From positions 1-6,737 of the forward strand of contig JAJTHU010000065.1 in the NCBI GenBank assembly GCA_021300055.1: a stretch of DNA of 6,737 bases. The letters run 5' to 3'. The stretch is from Nitrosomonadaceae bacterium (GTDB taxonomy: Bacteria > Pseudomonadota > Gammaproteobacteria > Burkholderiales > Usitatibacteraceae). Both the position numbers and the translations under genes were made by a program. Below the pieces are notes generated by a model. It made no database searches, was not told the DNA's origin, and was given only the letters and a program-made list of their open reading frames with translations. Positions 5,394-6,737 of this stretch are shown piece after piece; the stretch's first letter is position 1, and every line of letters starts with the position of its first letter.

Positions 5394-6737
5394 GTGGGTG
5401 AAATAACCAATCAGGGATTGCAGCCTGTCGGAGGCTTCGACCTCAGCCAGTTTTATGCGGTTTTTTTCGAAGAAGCGAGTGAGAACCTTGCATCTTTCGA
5501 AAGCTTGCTGCTTGATATCGATCCAACCAGCCCGGAAGATGAGGATCTAAATGCGATCTTTCGTGCGGCGCACTCCATCAAGGGCGGCGCGGCGACGTTC
5601 GGCTTTGTCGACGTGACTGAACTTACGCATGAACTCGAGACGCTGCTTGATTTGCTTCGCAAGCACGAAGTGGTTCTGACTGACCAGATGGTCGATTGCT
5701 TGCTCCGCTCCGGCGATGCGCTGAAGGCGCAACTCAAGCGGCATCAAGACGGTGGTGTTGATGAGCCTATCGTCACGTCCCACCTCATCTTGGAGCTGCG
5801 ACAACTCGCGTCAGGGGCGGGTCAACCGGGCGGTGGTGCGGCAGATGCCGCGACCAGTGCGCCGCAAAAACCGGCAGGGGTGCGCCTGCTGCACATTACG
5901 CTTGGCCCAGTGCCCGATTCGTTTGATGTGCAAACCGTGATTGGGTTGTTTGATGAGATTCCCGGTATAGGAAGTGCACGCAAAGCCGAATCTCAACTGC
6001 AAGTAGGCTTTCATGAAATCGATGTTGAAACAACCTCGCCTGACGGTGAGATTCTCGACTTGTTCACGTTCTACATTGACAAAGACAAGGTGAACATCCA
6101 ACCAGCTTCGCCGGACCCGGGCCCTGCGGCTGCGACGCCTCCGCCCAACATCGAAGAGGATTCCGGCTTCGGGCTGTTTGACGCGCCCGCTCCTGCTTCA
6201 GCTATAGGGTCGGCTGCAACCGTGCCGACACCAGCGACACCAGCCGCGACGATCGCTGCGCAAGCGGTGGCTGCGGCCGTCGCTGTCGCTGCCGAGCCTC
6301 CGAAAGGCAACGCCAAAGCGGAACGCGCGGCGGCAACGGCTGCTAACGAATCGACCACGCTACGCGTCGCCGTTGAAAAGATCGACCAGCTGATCAACCT
6401 CGTTGGCGAATTGGTGATCACACAATCGATGCTGGCGCAGAAGGCGCAGGCACTTGATGCGGCAAATCACCATGGCTTGATCGCGGGTCTGGGCGATCTT
6501 GAGCGCAATACCCGTGACTTACAAGAGTCCGTCATGGGCATCCGCATGATCCCGATGTCGTTCGTGTTCAATCGCTTCCCAAGGATGTTGCGCGATTTGG
6601 CCAATAAGCTAGGCAAGAAGGTTGAACTACGCACTTCTGGTGAGGCCACCGAACTCGATAAGGGTTTGATCGAAAAAATCACCGACCCATTGACGCACTT
6701 GGTGCGTAACTCGGTTGACCACGGCATTGAAATGCCC
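5394..6737 (+). CDS. cheA: Chemotaxis histidine kinase CheA, 3'-truncated by window edge
   Basis: CheA autophosphorylates with ATP in complex with chemoreceptors and CheW and passes phosphate to CheY and CheB. The window holds 448 codons of an expected 650-750. The HPt (P1) domain (about 15-120) starts FDLSQFYAVFFEEA and has the phosphorylated His60 in FRAAHSIKGGAATFGF. Residues about 163-236 (VRLLHITLGPVPDSFDV to KDKVNIQP) form a compact alpha/beta segment in the place of the CheY-binding P2 domain. A long Ala/Pro-rich linker (about 237-318) contains GFGLFD at 258-263. The P3 dimerisation domain begins TTLRVAVEKIDQLINLVGEL (about 319) and includes GIRMIPMSFVFNRFPRMLRDL. The ATPase domain has just begun, with N box Asn439 in LVRNSVDHGIE. 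The G boxes and the CheW-like P5 domain lie beyond the window. GTG 5394 is the chosen start. It follows cheY closely and is probably co-transcribed. Confidence 0.96.
   Translation, partial: MGEITNQGLQPVGGFDLSQFYAVFFEEASENLASFESLLLDIDPTSPEDEDLNAIFRAAHSIKGGAATFGFVDVTELTHELETLLDLLRKHEVVLTDQMVDCLLRSGDALKAQLKRHQDGGVDEPIVTSHLILELRQLASGAGQPGGGAADAATSAPQKPAGVRLLHITLGPVPDSFDVQTVIGLFDEIPGIGSARKAESQLQVGFHEIDVETTSPDGEILDLFTFYIDKDKVNIQPASPDPGPAAATPPPNIEEDSGFGLFDAPAPASAIGSAATVPTPATPAATIAAQAVAAAVAVAAEPPKGNAKAERAAATAANESTTLRVAVEKIDQLINLVGELVITQSMLAQKAQALDAANHHGLIAGLGDLERNTRDLQESVMGIRMIPMSFVFNRFPRMLRDLANKLGKKVELRTSGEATELDKGLIEKITDPLTHLVRNSVDHGIEMP
6227..6244 (+). repeat. Tandem 9-bp repeat GACACCAGC x2 within the cheA linker
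   Basis: Two perfect adjacent copies lie in the codons for the Pro-Thr-Pro-Ala-Thr-Pro-Ala stretch of the flexible linker. The 9-bp unit keeps the reading frame, so copy-number change would lengthen or shorten the linker by three residues. Confidence 0.6.

Noticed and set aside
5811..6101. Minus-strand frames opposite cheA, including 5453-5804 and 6071-6421
   Set aside because: These are low-complexity or motif-free shadows of the long cheA frame, which carries clear domains.

Overview
The window looks like a Betaproteobacterium, probably Burkholderiales. The clues are moderately GC-rich DNA, GTG starts, a CheA beginning with a DLSQFY-type HPt domain, an IS21-type transposase of a kind common in that group, and a small CheZ-like gene beside a solo cheY. 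The species cannot be named from the sequence alone.

Left part (1-2446): a decayed accessory region. It opens with the C-terminal part of an alpha/beta-hydrolase gene whose reading frame is cut by a TAG at 548-550 but continues plausibly in the same frame to a TGA at 734-736. About 180 bp with no recognisable gene follow. Next, on the minus strand, are the remains of a recombinase-associated helix-turn-helix gene, broken by a one-base frameshift in an A/T run and beheaded by an IS21-family element. The element is itself a remnant: it keeps its probable left end and most of istA, but has lost the istA 3' end, all of istB and the right end. It fuses at about 2368/2369 to the terminator hairpin of the next operon.

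Middle (2435-4224, minus strand): a two-gene signalling operon. A soluble REC-HisKA_3-HATPase histidine kinase overlaps by 4 bp (ATGA) a NarL/FixJ-type response regulator with an intact phospho-acceptor Asp and a LuxR-type HTH.

Right part (4485 to window end, plus strand): a chemosensory operon divergent from the kinase operon. It encodes a 139-aa protein with the CheZ catalytic signature (FQD-x-x-GQ) and an acidic-hydrophobic C-terminal tail, a single-domain CheY, and the first 448 codons of CheA (HPt, P2-like domain, long Ala/Pro linker, P3 dimerisation domain, start of the ATPase domain). The 260-bp divergent intergenic region holds an 8-12-8 inverted repeat.

Putting these together (inference): CheA phosphorylates CheY and the small CheZ-like protein dephosphorylates it. 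The divergent kinase has no membrane sensor and carries an N-terminal REC domain, so it could take its input from another kinase, possibly this CheA, and pass it to gene expression through the NarL-type regulator. That coupling is the most interesting hypothesis in the window and is not proven by the sequence.
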